Source: Nocardia jiangxiensis NBRC 101359 (lineage in GTDB: Bacteria > Actinomycetota > Actinomycetes > Mycobacteriales > Mycobacteriaceae). From it: a stretch of DNA of 64,000 bases. The stretch spans positions 1 through 64,000 of the forward strand of contig NZ_BAGB01000062.1 of NCBI RefSeq assembly GCF_000308615.1, in the 5' to 3' direction. Positions 1-8,289 of the stretch are shown piece after piece (within the stretch, counting starts at the first letter, position 1; every line of letters begins with the position of its first letter). The position numbers were made by a program, and so were the translations under genes. The notes under the pieces are model-generated. The model was not told where the DNA came from, did no database searches, and worked only from the letters and a program-made list of their open reading frames with translations.

Positions 1-604
1 CGTTTTCAGTTCCCGAACCGGACGGATCCGCACGCTGTCCACACGGTACCCAACCAGTGTGCCATCACGTACGGAACCCGTTGAGCGACAAGGTTGAAGC
101 GGTATCCGGCACCGGAAACCACTCGACTGCTCACCAGAACCGGCTACGTACGAGGAGGCTACCGAATTGTTCCCGAGGAACCGAGATTGGACTGTGCCCA
201 TTGCAATTTCGTACCTCAGACGACCTCGACACCCTCCTGGCAGACGCCGCCCAAATGAGCATCCACAGCATCATTACCTGGAACCCACGTTCACCTACCA
301 ACTCGACAGCCGAGAACCCCGTCCCCACAAACTGCACCACCGAAACCGCCCGCGGTGAGACATCACAGAATCCTCAGCGGTACAGCATATTTGCGCATGC
401 AGACGGAGGTTGACCACGTTGAGAAGTTCCACAAGCGGCGGCGGTGAGTAGCTCTGCCGCTGGACTACCGGTGAGCTGAACCGGCAGAGTAGCGGCATGA
501 CGCCCCGGCCCGACCGGAGTTCGGCATGCGAATGCCCGCGCTGGCGGGGCGGGGCGGCCCACCCGAGTTCGGATGGGCCGCACCACTCTCGAACTGCACG
601 CCGT
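1..604. other. Region without a supported gene
   Basis: Open frames exist here, the longest being plus-strand 57-413, but none has a recognisable domain, a convincing ribosome binding site or the strong third-position GC bias of the neighbouring genes. The translation of 57-413 has no family I recognise. The stretch may be the intergenic space beyond the P450 gene or a decayed reading frame. I see no RNA gene or clear hairpin in it. Confidence 0.4.
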
Positions 605-1810
605 TCAGGGCAGGATTCGATCGACGTCGACCCACAGGTGCCGGGGACCGCGCAGGGTTGCGGCGGGGCGGTAGGGCGGTGGGTCGGTCACCAGGCGGGG
701 GTTGTCGAGGCGTCGGACCAGTTCCGGGAGGACTATCTGGGCTTCCATGCGGGCGAGGGGGGCGCCGATGCAGTAGTGGATGCCGCCGCCGAAACCGAAG
801 TGCTCGTTGGGGATTCGGTCGGGGATGAAGCTGTCCGGGTCGGTGAAATGGCGGGGATCGCGGTTGCCCGCGGCCAGCAGCAGGACCACGGTCGCGCCGC
901 GGGGGATGGTGGCGCCGCCGATCTCGATGTCGGCCAGGGTGGCACGGTAGCGGAACTGCACCGATGGCTCGTAGCGCACGATCTCCTCGATCATCGGCAC
1001 GACCAGTTCGGGATCGTTTCGCAAGCGCGCCAGGACATCCGGATGGCGCAGCAGGGTGAGCATTCCGTTGGTGAGGAGGTTGACCGTGGTCTCGTGGCCG
1101 GCGATCAGCAGCAGGCGCGTGGTGATCACCAGATCCTCGCCGGTCAGCGGCTCACTGCGGGCACCGCCGGAGATCAGGCCGGAGATCAGGTCGGATCCGG
1201 GACGTCGCGCCCGCTGCGTGGTCAGCTCCGCGAGGTACGCGCTCAGCTCGGTCGACGCGTGCGTGATGGCGTCACGCTCGGACTGCGACATCGTCGGATC
1301 GAGATCGAGGCCGCGGGCGATCGTGTCGGCCCAGCCGTGGAACCGCGCCTCGTCCCGTTCGGGGATGCCCAGCAGGGCGCAGATCACGGCGACCGGCAGC
1401 GGATAGGCGATCTCGTCGACCACATCCACCCTGGTCCTGGATCCGACGGCGGCCAGCAGCCGGTCGGTCATCCGCCGCACATCCGCGCGCAGCGATTCGA
1501 CCACTGCCGGGGTGAACGTGGTCATGACCGCGCGGCGGAGACGGTCGTGACTCGGCGGATCCTGTGTGAGCAGCGACTTCGGGACGTCCGTGCGCGTCGC
1601 GTGGTCCGCGTTGTCCATATCGGAGCTGATGCGCGGATCGTGCAGCAGCGCGGAGATCTCGTCGAAGCCGCTGACCACCCAGGTGCCGTCGGCCTGCTGA
1701 GCTACCGGCTGCGCACGCAGCTCGGCGTAGAGCGGATAGGGGTTCGCGCGGCTCTCGGGGGCCAGGACCCGGGCGAACAACTCGGTTCGCGCTGTCGTCG
1801 GTGCGGACAT
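605..1810 (-). CDS. Cytochrome P450 monooxygenase
   Basis: 401 residues, the usual size of a soluble bacterial class I P450. Seen in the translation: the I-helix oxygen-activation motif AGHETT near residue 240, the K-helix ExxR in EEIVRYEPSVQFRYR, and the heme loop FGFGGGIHYCIGAPLAR with the axial thiolate Cys347. It should hydroxylate or otherwise oxidise a small hydrophobic substrate in the cytosol, but the substrate cannot be read from the sequence. It is the last gene of a three-gene unit with a ferredoxin and an FAD ferredoxin reductase, which together supply electrons from NAD(P)H. The start ATG at 1810 follows a GAAGGTGAAAG ribosome binding site 34 bases after the reductase stop. Divergent transcription from an HxlR regulator suggests inducible control. 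Confidence 0.95.
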   Translation of the reverse strand: MSAPTTARTELFARVLAPESRANPYPLYAELRAQPVAQQADGTWVVSGFDEISALLHDPRISSDMDNADHATRTDVPKSLLTQDPPSHDRLRRAVMTTFTPAVVESLRADVRRMTDRLLAAVGSRTRVDVVDEIAYPLPVAVICALLGIPERDEARFHGWADTIARGLDLDPTMSQSERDAITHASTELSAYLAELTTQRARRPGSDLISGLISGGARSEPLTGEDLVITTRLLLIAGHETTVNLLTNGMLTLLRHPDVLARLRNDPELVVPMIEEIVRYEPSVQFRYRATLADIEIGGATIPRGATVVLLLAAGNRDPRHFTDPDSFIPDRIPNEHFGFGGGIHYCIGAPLARMEAQIVLPELVRRLDNPRLVTDPPPYRPAATLRGPRHLWVDVDRILP

Positions 1811-1844
1811 CTTTCACCTTCTCGAATACGAATTTCCGCGAAAA

Positions 1845-3218
1845 TTATTGGAGTACAAGGGAATTACTGTCATCATCGGAAGCCCGCAGCTCGACGACCC
1901 GGACCGGATCGGGGCCGTCGGCGGCGTTGAGCCGGGGCGGGAAACTGGCTCGGGCGGCGATCATCGCGGCATAGGCGTCCAGCGCGCGGGGCGTGTCGAC
2001 CGCCAGCGCGCCGACGATCCGGCCGCTGCGACCGTAGGCGGCGACGAACGCCCCGTCGGCCACCGAACCCTGCACGACGGCAACCTGATCGGCTCGGCTG
2101 GGCACGCCCACCACCTTGATGTTCACGCCGAACTGGTTGGACCAGAACGTCGGCAGCGCGGTGTGTGCGCGGACCGGTCCGTGCAGCATCGTCGCGGCCG
2201 CGACGCGGGCCTGCCGGACCGCGTTGTCCCAGTGCTCCACGGCCAGCGGAGCGTCGTCGAACAGCGGATGCGGCCAGCAGGCGACGTCTCCGGCGACCAG
2301 GACATCGTCGTCGGGATGGCCGTCGATGTCGACCGCGCGGCAGTACGGATCACAGTGCACACCGCGGCCGGTGACCGCGAGGCCGGAGCCGTCCAGCCAT
2401 TCGACGTTGCGGACCGCGCCCAACGCGACGACGGTGACGTCGACGTCCAGTGCAGTCCCGTCGAACAGGCGGGCGCGGCAGAGTCGCCCGGCACCATCGC
2501 CCTCCAGTGCCAGCACCGACGTGCCGGTACGCAGGTCCACGCCGTGCCGACGGTGCAACTCGGCGGCCGCGATTCCGGCCGGAACGCCCAGCGCGCCGGT
2601 CAACGGGGCCGGGGACCGCTCGACGACGGTGACCTCCAGACCCAGTTCCCGGCAGACGGACGCGGTCTCCGAACCCACGAAACCCGAGCCGATCACCAGC
2701 ACCCGCCGGGGCCGCGCGGCCAGCCGGGCGGCCAGTTCCCGGGCGTCGTCGCGGGTGCGGACACCGAACACCCCGTCGAGGGCGGCCTCGGCGGCGTCGG
2801 GCCAGGACCGGGCGCGCGCGCCGGTGGCGATCAGCAGCTTGTCGTATTCCAGCGAGGCGCCGTCGGCCAGTCCTACCGTCCGGGTCCGCCGATCCAGGCT
2901 CTGCACCGCGACTCCGAGTCGCCACTGCGCGTGAAGATCTCGCGATCCGGGCAGGCCGGTGTCGTCGGCGGACAGCCGCCCGGACAGCACTCGTTTGGAC
3001 AGGGCGGGCCGATCGTAGGGCGGGTGCGGCTCCGCGCCGATCAGCGTGATCCGGCCACCGAATCCGTTCTCTCGCAATGCTTCCGCCGCATGCAGTCCGG
3101 CCAGGGATGCACCGGCGATCACCACGTGTTCCGTATCCGCCGAGCGACCGTAGCGCCGATCACCGAAAAGTCGTTGTGCGCGTTCGTCTTTCACCTCAGC
3201 GGTCACGTCCGCCTCCAA
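1845..3218 (-). CDS. FAD-dependent NAD(P)H-ferredoxin reductase for the P450
   Basis: 457 residues, related to putidaredoxin/rubredoxin reductases. The N-terminal FAD dinucleotide fold has the GASLAGLHAAEALR glycine motif near residues 36-49. The ATGAR motif follows near residue 130, and a second GXGFVGSE nucleotide-binding motif for NAD(P)H lies near residue 180. The segment LVAGDVACWPH, then an aromatic-rich C-terminal domain with FWSNQFGVNIKVVG, is typical of this family. It should move electrons from NAD(P)H to the adjacent ferredoxin and so to the P450. Its first codons overlap the ferredoxin stop: an ATG at 3218 and an in-frame GTG at 3206 are both possible starts, so translation is probably coupled. 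Confidence 0.93.
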   Translation of the reverse strand: MEADVTAEVKDERAQRLFGDRRYGRSADTEHVVIAGASLAGLHAAEALRENGFGGRITLIGAEPHPPYDRPALSKRVLSGRLSADDTGLPGSRDLHAQWRLGVAVQSLDRRTRTVGLADGASLEYDKLLIATGARARSWPDAAEAALDGVFGVRTRDDARELAARLAARPRRVLVIGSGFVGSETASVCRELGLEVTVVERSPAPLTGALGVPAGIAAAELHRRHGVDLRTGTSVLALEGDGAGRLCRARLFDGTALDVDVTVVALGAVRNVEWLDGSGLAVTGRGVHCDPYCRAVDIDGHPDDDVLVAGDVACWPHPLFDDAPLAVEHWDNAVRQARVAAATMLHGPVRAHTALPTFWSNQFGVNIKVVGVPSRADQVAVVQGSVADGAFVAAYGRSGRIVGALAVDTPRALDAYAAMIAARASFPPRLNAADGPDPVRVVELRASDDDSNSLVLQ

Positions 3219-3426
3219 CCGCGTCGACCGGGCCCGCGGCAGGCCCGAGGACGATCGCCTGCACCGGACACGCGGCGCGCGCCCGCTCGAGATGCAGCCG
3301 CCATTCGTCCGATGGCGCGCTGTCGTACTCCAGAACCTCCTGCCCGGTCAGCTCGAACACCTCCGGCGCGGCGAACACGCACTGCCCATAGCTCTGGCAG
3401 CGCGCCAGATCGACCAACACCCTCAT
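3196..3426 (-). CDS. Small 3Fe-4S/4Fe-4S ferredoxin, P450 electron donor
   Basis: 76 residues. The start at ATG 3426 is chosen because GGAAAGGAGG sits about six bases before it; an upstream in-frame ATG at 3474 has no such site. Cluster ligands are Cys10, Cys16 and Cys53-Pro54. The usual second Cys of CxxCxxC is replaced by Tyr13 (CQSYGQC), which is a hallmark of P450-partner ferredoxins and usually gives a 3Fe-4S cluster. It is the first gene of the ferredoxin-reductase-P450 unit and overlaps the reductase. The C-terminal tail is short, acidic and basic mixed, without a second cluster motif. Confidence 0.93.
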   Translation of the reverse strand: MRVLVDLARCQSYGQCVFAAPEVFELTGQEVLEYDSAPSDEWRLHLERARAACPVQAIVLGPAAGPVDAVGGGRDR

Positions 3427-3502
3427 CGCCGCCCCTCCTTTCCCCGAAATGGAATGAGGCACTTCGCGATCCATCGCGATGCCTACAATTACTATCAGTC
3501 AT

Positions 3503-3529
3503 GAAGTACATCTTGTCCAGGAGTACTTC
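3503..3529. promoter_or_regulatory. Inverted repeat in the P450/HxlR divergent promoter
   Basis: GAAGTAC (3503-3509) and GTACTTC (3523-3529) are perfect 7-base inverted arms 13 bases apart. They lie in the AT-richer intergenic space between the divergent ferredoxin and HxlR genes, 22 bases before the regulator's start. HxlR/YodB proteins bind TAC-containing dyads, so this is the likely operator controlling both directions. The binding is inferred. Confidence 0.6.
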
Positions 3530-3551
3530 TATGAGAATAGTGTGAGGTATC

Positions 3552-4043
3552 GTGGTCGCCATGTCGGACAGCTGCGAACCACACCCGGCCCAGGAGGTGT
3601 TCACGCTCCTGGGCGAGCGATGGAACAACGCGATCCTGCGCGAGGTCTACTGGGGCGTGCACCGGTTCGGCGCGTTGCAGCGCAACCTGGGCATCGGCCC
3701 CAATACGCTGACCAGCCGCTTGGCAACGCTGGTCGAGCTCGGTCTACTCGAACGTCACCGCTACCGGCCGGACAAGGAGTGGTACGACTACCGGCTCACC
3801 GACGGCGCGCGGCAACTCGTACCCGCCTGGATCGCACTGACCCAATGGGGCCGCGCCCATCTGCACCCCGACCGGCCCGACCGCCGCCGCATCCGGCACA
3901 CCGGCTGCGGCGAGCTGGTGAGTCCACAACTGACCTGCAATCACTGCGGAGAGGTCCTCACCGGCCACGACCTCGAGCCCATCGAACTATCCGACGAGGA
4001 AGCGGCCACGAGCGCCCACACCGATACGACCATGGCGAACTGA
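3552..4043 (+). CDS. HxlR-family winged-helix regulator
   Basis: 163 residues from GTG 3552, or 160 from ATG 3561. The N-terminal half is an HxlR (DUF24) winged helix: LGERWNNAILREVYWGVHRF, then LQRNLGIGPNTLTSRLATLVELGLLER. The family normally carries a Cys near the N-terminus; Cys8 of the longer form (SDSCEPHP) is the candidate redox or ligand sensor. The C-terminus has a CGE...CNHCGE array (Cys and CxxC) that could bind zinc, as in a large actinobacterial subgroup. It is divergent from the P450 unit with a palindrome between them, so it most likely controls that unit and itself. The inducing ligand is unknown. Confidence 0.88.
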   Translation: MVAMSDSCEPHPAQEVFTLLGERWNNAILREVYWGVHRFGALQRNLGIGPNTLTSRLATLVELGLLERHRYRPDKEWYDYRLTDGARQLVPAWIALTQWGRAHLHPDRPDRRRIRHTGCGELVSPQLTCNHCGEVLTGHDLEPIELSDEEAATSAHTDTTMAN

Positions 4044-4103
4044 GCCTCACCGATCACTGCGCCCCGAGCGGCCCCATGCCGCCTCGAATCCCCGAACCCG
4101 GCG

Positions 4104-4331
4104 CTAATTCCAGCCCGGCGGAGGCGTGTTCGGCCCCGCGGTGCAGAACGGATAGCACGTGCCGGGGGTCGGGGTGGGCGTCGGAGTCGTGGAGTGACGC
4201 CCACCGAATCCGCCGGTCACCAGAAGCATGACCAGCAGGGCGACGAAGACGGCGAAACCGAGGACCACGCCGACGAGCACGATCCACCCGCGCGGCAAGA
4301 CCTCGATGAGAATCGCACGCTGGATCACCAC
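4104..4331 (-). CDS. Small single-helix membrane protein with PGTCxPFC tail
   Basis: 75 residues starting at GTG 4331. A basic N-terminus precedes one strong transmembrane helix (about residues 16-41), then a Pro-Thr repeat and the motif PGTCYPFC near the C-terminus. The next gene upstream encodes a paralogue with the same layout. The family is unknown to me. The topology suggests an N-in, C-out protein whose two cysteines could form a disulfide in the oxidising exterior. The Pro-Thr segment looks like an extracytoplasmic linker. Confidence 0.65.
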   Translation of the reverse strand: MVIQRAILIEVLPRGWIVLVGVVLGFAVFVALLVMLLVTGGFGGRHSTTPTPTPTPGTCYPFCTAGPNTPPPGWN

Positions 4332-4428
4332 TGCTCATCACCCCACAACCGAATCGCACACTGCCCCAATGATATCGGTTCGGGGCGAATCGGGTGGCCG
4401 CCAGCCCGAGATCGATCGACGACGCTGG

Positions 4429-4665
4429 TCAGCTCGGGTGTACGGGTGTGGGGGTGGCGGTGGGGTCGGCCGCGCAGAAGGGGGCGCAAGTGCCGGGGGT
4501 GGTCAGGACCGAGGATCGTTGGTCCTTGAAATGGGCGCCGCTGACCAGGAGCAGGACCACGAGTGCGGCGGCTATCACCAGGCAGAAGGCGATCAGGAGT
4601 GGGCCGATGAATCCGCCGGGCATGTGCTCGCCGAGTTCGTCCTGGATTTCCACGAATTTGGTCAT
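4429..4665 (-). CDS. Small single-helix membrane protein with PGTCxPFC tail (paralogue)
   Basis: 78 residues from ATG 4665. An acidic N-terminal stretch precedes one hydrophobic helix (about residues 18-43) followed by a polar tail with PGTCAPFC and a Pro-Thr end. It aligns with the protein encoded at 4104-4331 over the helix and the Cys motif, so the pair looks like a tandem duplication. No known family is recognised. The two genes are on the same strand with 97 bases between them. Confidence 0.65.
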   Translation of the reverse strand: MTKFVEIQDELGEHMPGGFIGPLLIAFCLVIAAALVVLLLVSGAHFKDQRSSVLTTPGTCAPFCAADPTATPTPVHPS

Positions 4666-4767
4666 GCCGCATCACCCCTCGCGACCACTCGACCGGCTGC
4701 GCGGCGGTTTTCGACTGGCAGTGCTGGGGCAGGTGGTTGCGCAGGACTCCGAGCGATCCGCCGAAGA

Positions 4768-4797
4768 ATACGCCCCCGGCGCAGGCCGGAGGCGTAT
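4768..4797 (-). terminator. Hairpin terminator after the ABC exporter genes
   Basis: Arms 4768-4780 and 4785-4797 pair over 13 positions with one mismatch around a GCAG loop. It begins 25 bases after the permease stop, as expected for an intrinsic terminator. There is only a weak T-rich tract beyond it, which is common in actinobacteria. Confidence 0.65.
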
Positions 4798-4821
4798 CAG
4801 GTGGAATCGGCGGACGAACTC

Positions 4822-6480
4822 TCAGCGAAGATCGCGTCGACGGAAGGCGTACAGTCCCGAGCCGATCAGCGCCGCGGCGATCACCACCAGGATGACGACC
4901 GGCGTCCACGCGAACGGCTCCGCGGGCAGTTTCGGCAGATGGCTGTACGGGTCGATGTCCAGAACCCATTGCGGCATACCGGCGATCGAGCCGAGCAGGA
5001 ACAGCGCCACCCCGGCGGTGAACACGCCCCAGGCCACCGAGGCCCAGCGCGGCAGCACTCCGAACAGCAGTACCGCGGCACCCGCGAACAACCACACGGC
5101 CGGCAGCTGCACCAGCGCCGCGCTCAGCACCCGCGGCAACTTCCCGCCGACGTCGTGCGCGGCGATACCGTACGCCAGACCGGCCAGCACACCCGAGATC
5201 AGCAGCAGTACAACCGGTCCCACAATCGCGAACACCAGATGCGAGGCGACCCAGCGTATCCGGCCCACCGACCCGGTCAGCACGATCTCCGCGCGATCGG
5301 CCGATTCCTCCGAATTCAGCCGCAGCGTCGCCGATATCGCGTAGGCGGCCGCGGCCAGACCCAGCAACGTGAACGCGGTGGTGATGAAGGCGTCCTCGAG
5401 GGCATTGGCCCCGCCCATGCGAGCGATGATGTCCTGCACCGATTTACTGCCGCCGACCTCGTTCGCGATGCCGTTGACAACACTCCCGATGACCAGCCCG
5501 TACAACCCGAGCCCGACGGCCCACACCACGAGGGCGCCGCGCTGCAACCGCCAGGCCAGCCCGAACGGTCCGGACAGCGTGGGCGCGGCCACCGGCACAC
5601 CGGGACGTTCGGCGATCAGCCCGGCCCCGATGTCCCTCCGCCGCAACAGCGAATAGGACACCGCGATCAGCACGATCGTGGTCGCCACGTGCAGCAGCAG
5701 GATCCACCAGTGATCCCCCGACAGCGCCCGCACCTGGATCGACCAGCCCTGCGGGGAGAACCAGCTGAACGGATCGGCGGGTCCGTCGGCAGCGCGCGCA
5801 TCGCCGACCGCACGCAGCACATAGGTCGCCGCGAGTACGGCGAACGCGATCCCGCGAGCGGTGCGAGCGCTCGCGGACAGCTGCGCGGCCACCGCGCCGA
5901 CGGCGGCGAACACCATGCCCGATCCGGCCAGCGCCAGCCCGAATGCCAAGGCCCCGTGCCCGTCCACACCCGCACCCTTGATGCTGACCACCGCGAGTAG
6001 ACCGGTCGCCAATGCACCGATGCACGAAACCAGCAGCGCGGCAGTGAGATTGGCCAATCGGCCGACCCGAGTCGAGGCGAGCAGCTCCTCGCGACCGGTC
6101 TCCTCCTCCGCGCGGGTGTGCCGGATGACGGTCAGAATGGTCGCGATGCCGATGATGGTGAAGAACATCCCGGCCTTCCACAACCCGGCTGCCGCGCCTG
6201 AGGTGGTGTTGTAGACCGGCCCGTACATGGCCAGCTGGGCGGGACTGGTGTTGACCGTATGTGCGAAGTGCGCCAACTGATCCGGGGTCGAATACACCTT
6301 CTCGGTGCTCTTGACGTAGACGCTGCCCAGCGGCAGCGACAACAGCAGCACCCACAGCGGCAACACGATCCGATCGCGCCGCAGATACAGCCGCAGCAGC
6401 CGCCAGGTACCGGTGAATTCCGATGCGCCACTGGATGATTCGGTGCGGCCGACCGGTCCGGCCAGTGTCGCGGTGGTCAT
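4822..6480 (-). CDS. ABC-2 type exporter permease (Rv1217c-like)
   Basis: 552 residues with about twelve hydrophobic segments arranged in two similar halves, as in tetronasin/multidrug exporter permeases. It matches M. tuberculosis Rv1217c in length and context. The start codon overlaps the ATPase stop by four bases (ATGA), so the two are co-translated. Together with the ATPase it should form an efflux pump in the cytoplasmic membrane; the homologous mycobacterial pair has been linked to drug efflux. The TetR gene just upstream is the likely local repressor. Its real substrate here cannot be told from sequence. Confidence 0.9.
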   Translation of the reverse strand: MTTATLAGPVGRTESSSGASEFTGTWRLLRLYLRRDRIVLPLWVLLLSLPLGSVYVKSTEKVYSTPDQLAHFAHTVNTSPAQLAMYGPVYNTTSGAAAGLWKAGMFFTIIGIATILTVIRHTRAEEETGREELLASTRVGRLANLTAALLVSCIGALATGLLAVVSIKGAGVDGHGALAFGLALAGSGMVFAAVGAVAAQLSASARTARGIAFAVLAATYVLRAVGDARAADGPADPFSWFSPQGWSIQVRALSGDHWWILLLHVATTIVLIAVSYSLLRRRDIGAGLIAERPGVPVAAPTLSGPFGLAWRLQRGALVVWAVGLGLYGLVIGSVVNGIANEVGGSKSVQDIIARMGGANALEDAFITTAFTLLGLAAAAYAISATLRLNSEESADRAEIVLTGSVGRIRWVASHLVFAIVGPVVLLLISGVLAGLAYGIAAHDVGGKLPRVLSAALVQLPAVWLFAGAAVLLFGVLPRWASVAWGVFTAGVALFLLGSIAGMPQWVLDIDPYSHLPKLPAEPFAWTPVVILVVIAAALIGSGLYAFRRRDLR

Positions 6481-7412
6481 TTCGACACCTCCGCCATATC
6501 GCGATCGCCCGCGCCGGTGGAACCATCGGCGCCCAGCGAATAGTGGCGCAGGAACAGCTCTTCCAGCGTCGGCGGCTGGCTGACCAGACTCCGCACACCG
6601 GCATCGCCGAGTACCCGGATCAGCTCGCCGAGATGTTCGCTGTCGACCTGGCAGCTCAACGTGTGATCGCTGATATCGATGTCCTCCACACCGGCGATCC
6701 GGCTCAGATCACCCGGGTCACCGGTCAATTCGGCCTTGATCGAGGTGCGGCTCAGATGCCGCATCTCCGCGAGCGAACCGCTCTCCACGGTCTTTCCGGC
6801 GCGGATGATGGTCACCCGATCGCACAGCGCCTCGACCTCGGACAGGATGTGACTGGACAGCAGCACCGTCACACCCCGCTCGGCCGCTTCGCGGGCACAA
6901 TCGCGAAATATCTGCTCCATCAACGGATCCAGGCCCGAGGTGGGCTCGTCCAGCAGCAGCAGCCGAGCCTGCGAGGAGAAGGCCGAGACCAGGGCGACCT
7001 TCTGCCGATTGCCCTTGGAATAGGTGCGCGCCTTCTTGCGCGGATCGAGTTCGAAACGCTCGATCAGCTCGGCCCGGCGATCGGCGTCCAGGCCGCCGCG
7101 CATCCGAGCGAGCAGATCGATGGTCTCCCCGCCGGACAACGACGGCCACAGCGTGACATCGCCCGGGACATAAGCGATATCGCGATGCAGCGCGACCGCG
7201 TCGGTCCACGGATCGCGGCCCAGGACCTCGGCGGTGCCGGACGTGCGGGCCAGAATTCCCAGCAGAATCCGGATGGTGGTCGACTTGCCCGCGCCGTTGG
7301 GGCCCAGGAAGCCGTGCACCTCCCCCTCGGCGACGTCCAGATCGAGGCCGTCGAGGGCACGTACCTGTCCGAAATGCTTGTGCAACTGTCGGACGACGAT
7401 TGCCGATGACAT
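6477..7412 (-). CDS. ABC exporter ATP-binding protein (Rv1218c-like)
   Basis: 311 residues. Walker A is GPNGAGKST near residues 37-45. The signature region is YSKGNRQKVAL, in which the usual LSGGQ is replaced by SKGNR, as in many ABC-2 drug exporters. Walker B is RLLLLDEPTSGLDP, followed by the H-loop LLSSHILSEVE. A C-terminal regulatory extension of about 90 residues is normal for this class. It hydrolyses ATP to drive the permease with which it overlaps. The TetR gene lies 54 bases upstream on the same strand. Confidence 0.95.
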   Translation of the reverse strand: MSSAIVVRQLHKHFGQVRALDGLDLDVAEGEVHGFLGPNGAGKSTTIRILLGILARTSGTAEVLGRDPWTDAVALHRDIAYVPGDVTLWPSLSGGETIDLLARMRGGLDADRRAELIERFELDPRKKARTYSKGNRQKVALVSAFSSQARLLLLDEPTSGLDPLMEQIFRDCAREAAERGVTVLLSSHILSEVEALCDRVTIIRAGKTVESGSLAEMRHLSRTSIKAELTGDPGDLSRIAGVEDIDISDHTLSCQVDSEHLGELIRVLGDAGVRSLVSQPPTLEELFLRHYSLGADGSTGAGDRDMAEVSK

Positions 7413-7466
7413 CGGATCTCCTGTATTCGTGGCACGGACCGCGACTCCGCGGGATCGTCCCCGGAA

Positions 7467-8174
7467 TCAGCCCTCCGCGCCGGATGGGTTCATGGGTGGA
7501 ATATGTTGTGCGTCAGTGTTTTCACGCCCGGACAGCAGCGTGTCCAGCGCCATCGAATCGGTGAGCAGACCGTTGGTGTAGAGGTCGATCGCGGGCAGCA
7601 TCATCACCTCGGTGTACTCCCGCAGCATCTTCGGATAGTCCGGCACGCCGTCGTGTTGGGCCAGGTAGAGCTGCATGAACAACAGGAAGCCCCCGCCGTT
7701 CTGCAGGCCCATGTAGCGAGCGGTCGCCTTCAGGTCCAGCGGCGCCCGCAACGAGCCGTTCTCGATGCCGACCTTCAGATAGGACTCCATGTCGGCGACC
7801 ATGTGGTCGAACATCTCGACCGCCAGCGGTCCGCCCGCCTGCAGGCTGCGCATCAGGTAGGCCAGGTACGGCGCGAACTCCTCGACCTCGGCCATCGCCT
7901 GCAGCAGCCCCTTCGGAGAAGGGTTGCTCATGTACTCCATCTTGGCCCTGCGGATGAACTCGCGGACATTGTCGTCACATGCCTGCCGCAGCCCGTCCTT
8001 CGAGCCGAAATGATGGTTGACCAGGCCGGGTGACACGCTCGCCGCGGCGGCGATGGCACGAACCCCGACCCCGAAACCCTGTTCTCCGAAAATTGTCATC
8101 GCGGCCTCACGAATGCGGGCGCGAGTATTCAGATCCTCGGGGGATCCTTCCGGTACGGCGACTCCTTTGAACAC
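7467..8174 (-). CDS. TetR-family repressor of the exporter (Rv1219c-like)
   Basis: 235 residues. The N-terminal TetR helix-turn-helix reads TRARIREAAMTIFGEQGFGVGVRAIAAAASVSPGLVNHHFGSKDGLRQA. The larger C-terminal domain, about residues 70-215, should bind the ligand. It heads the exporter genes, as Rv1219c does in M. tuberculosis, and probably represses both them and itself. The ATG at 8174 lies inside a near-perfect 36-base palindrome. The mRNA may therefore start at or near the start codon, so that bound repressor would sit on both promoter and start. No alternative ATG or GTG occurs before the helix-turn-helix. Confidence 0.92.
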   Translation of the reverse strand: MFKGVAVPEGSPEDLNTRARIREAAMTIFGEQGFGVGVRAIAAAASVSPGLVNHHFGSKDGLRQACDDNVREFIRRAKMEYMSNPSPKGLLQAMAEVEEFAPYLAYLMRSLQAGGPLAVEMFDHMVADMESYLKVGIENGSLRAPLDLKATARYMGLQNGGGFLLFMQLYLAQHDGVPDYPKMLREYTEVMMLPAIDLYTNGLLTDSMALDTLLSGRENTDAQHIPPMNPSGAEG

Positions 8175-8202
8175 ATGTTTAATATACTAAACAGGCGTTC
8201 AA
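8167..8202. promoter_or_regulatory. TetR operator palindrome
   Basis: Left arm 8167-8181 and right arm 8188-8202 are inverted copies matching at 13 of 15 positions, beginning TTGAAC and ending TGTTTA, separated by six bases. The AT-rich dyad overlaps the start of the TetR gene. It is the best candidate for the autoregulatory operator of the Rv1219c-like repressor. Confidence 0.75.
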
Positions 8203-8289
8203 TCGTCACGCAAGAGTTCGCCCGAACTTCCGGCGTGTCGTATTCACACCTTCGCGCCACGGCCGCCGATCAGGGCCGTGACCTGCGGA

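Noticed and set aside
57..413. 118-codon frame at the window start
   Set aside because: No family, ribosome binding site or codon bias; described only as a possible decayed frame.
497..1930. Long plus-strand frame over the P450 gene
   Set aside because: Antisense shadow of the P450, caused by high GC; no recognisable domain.
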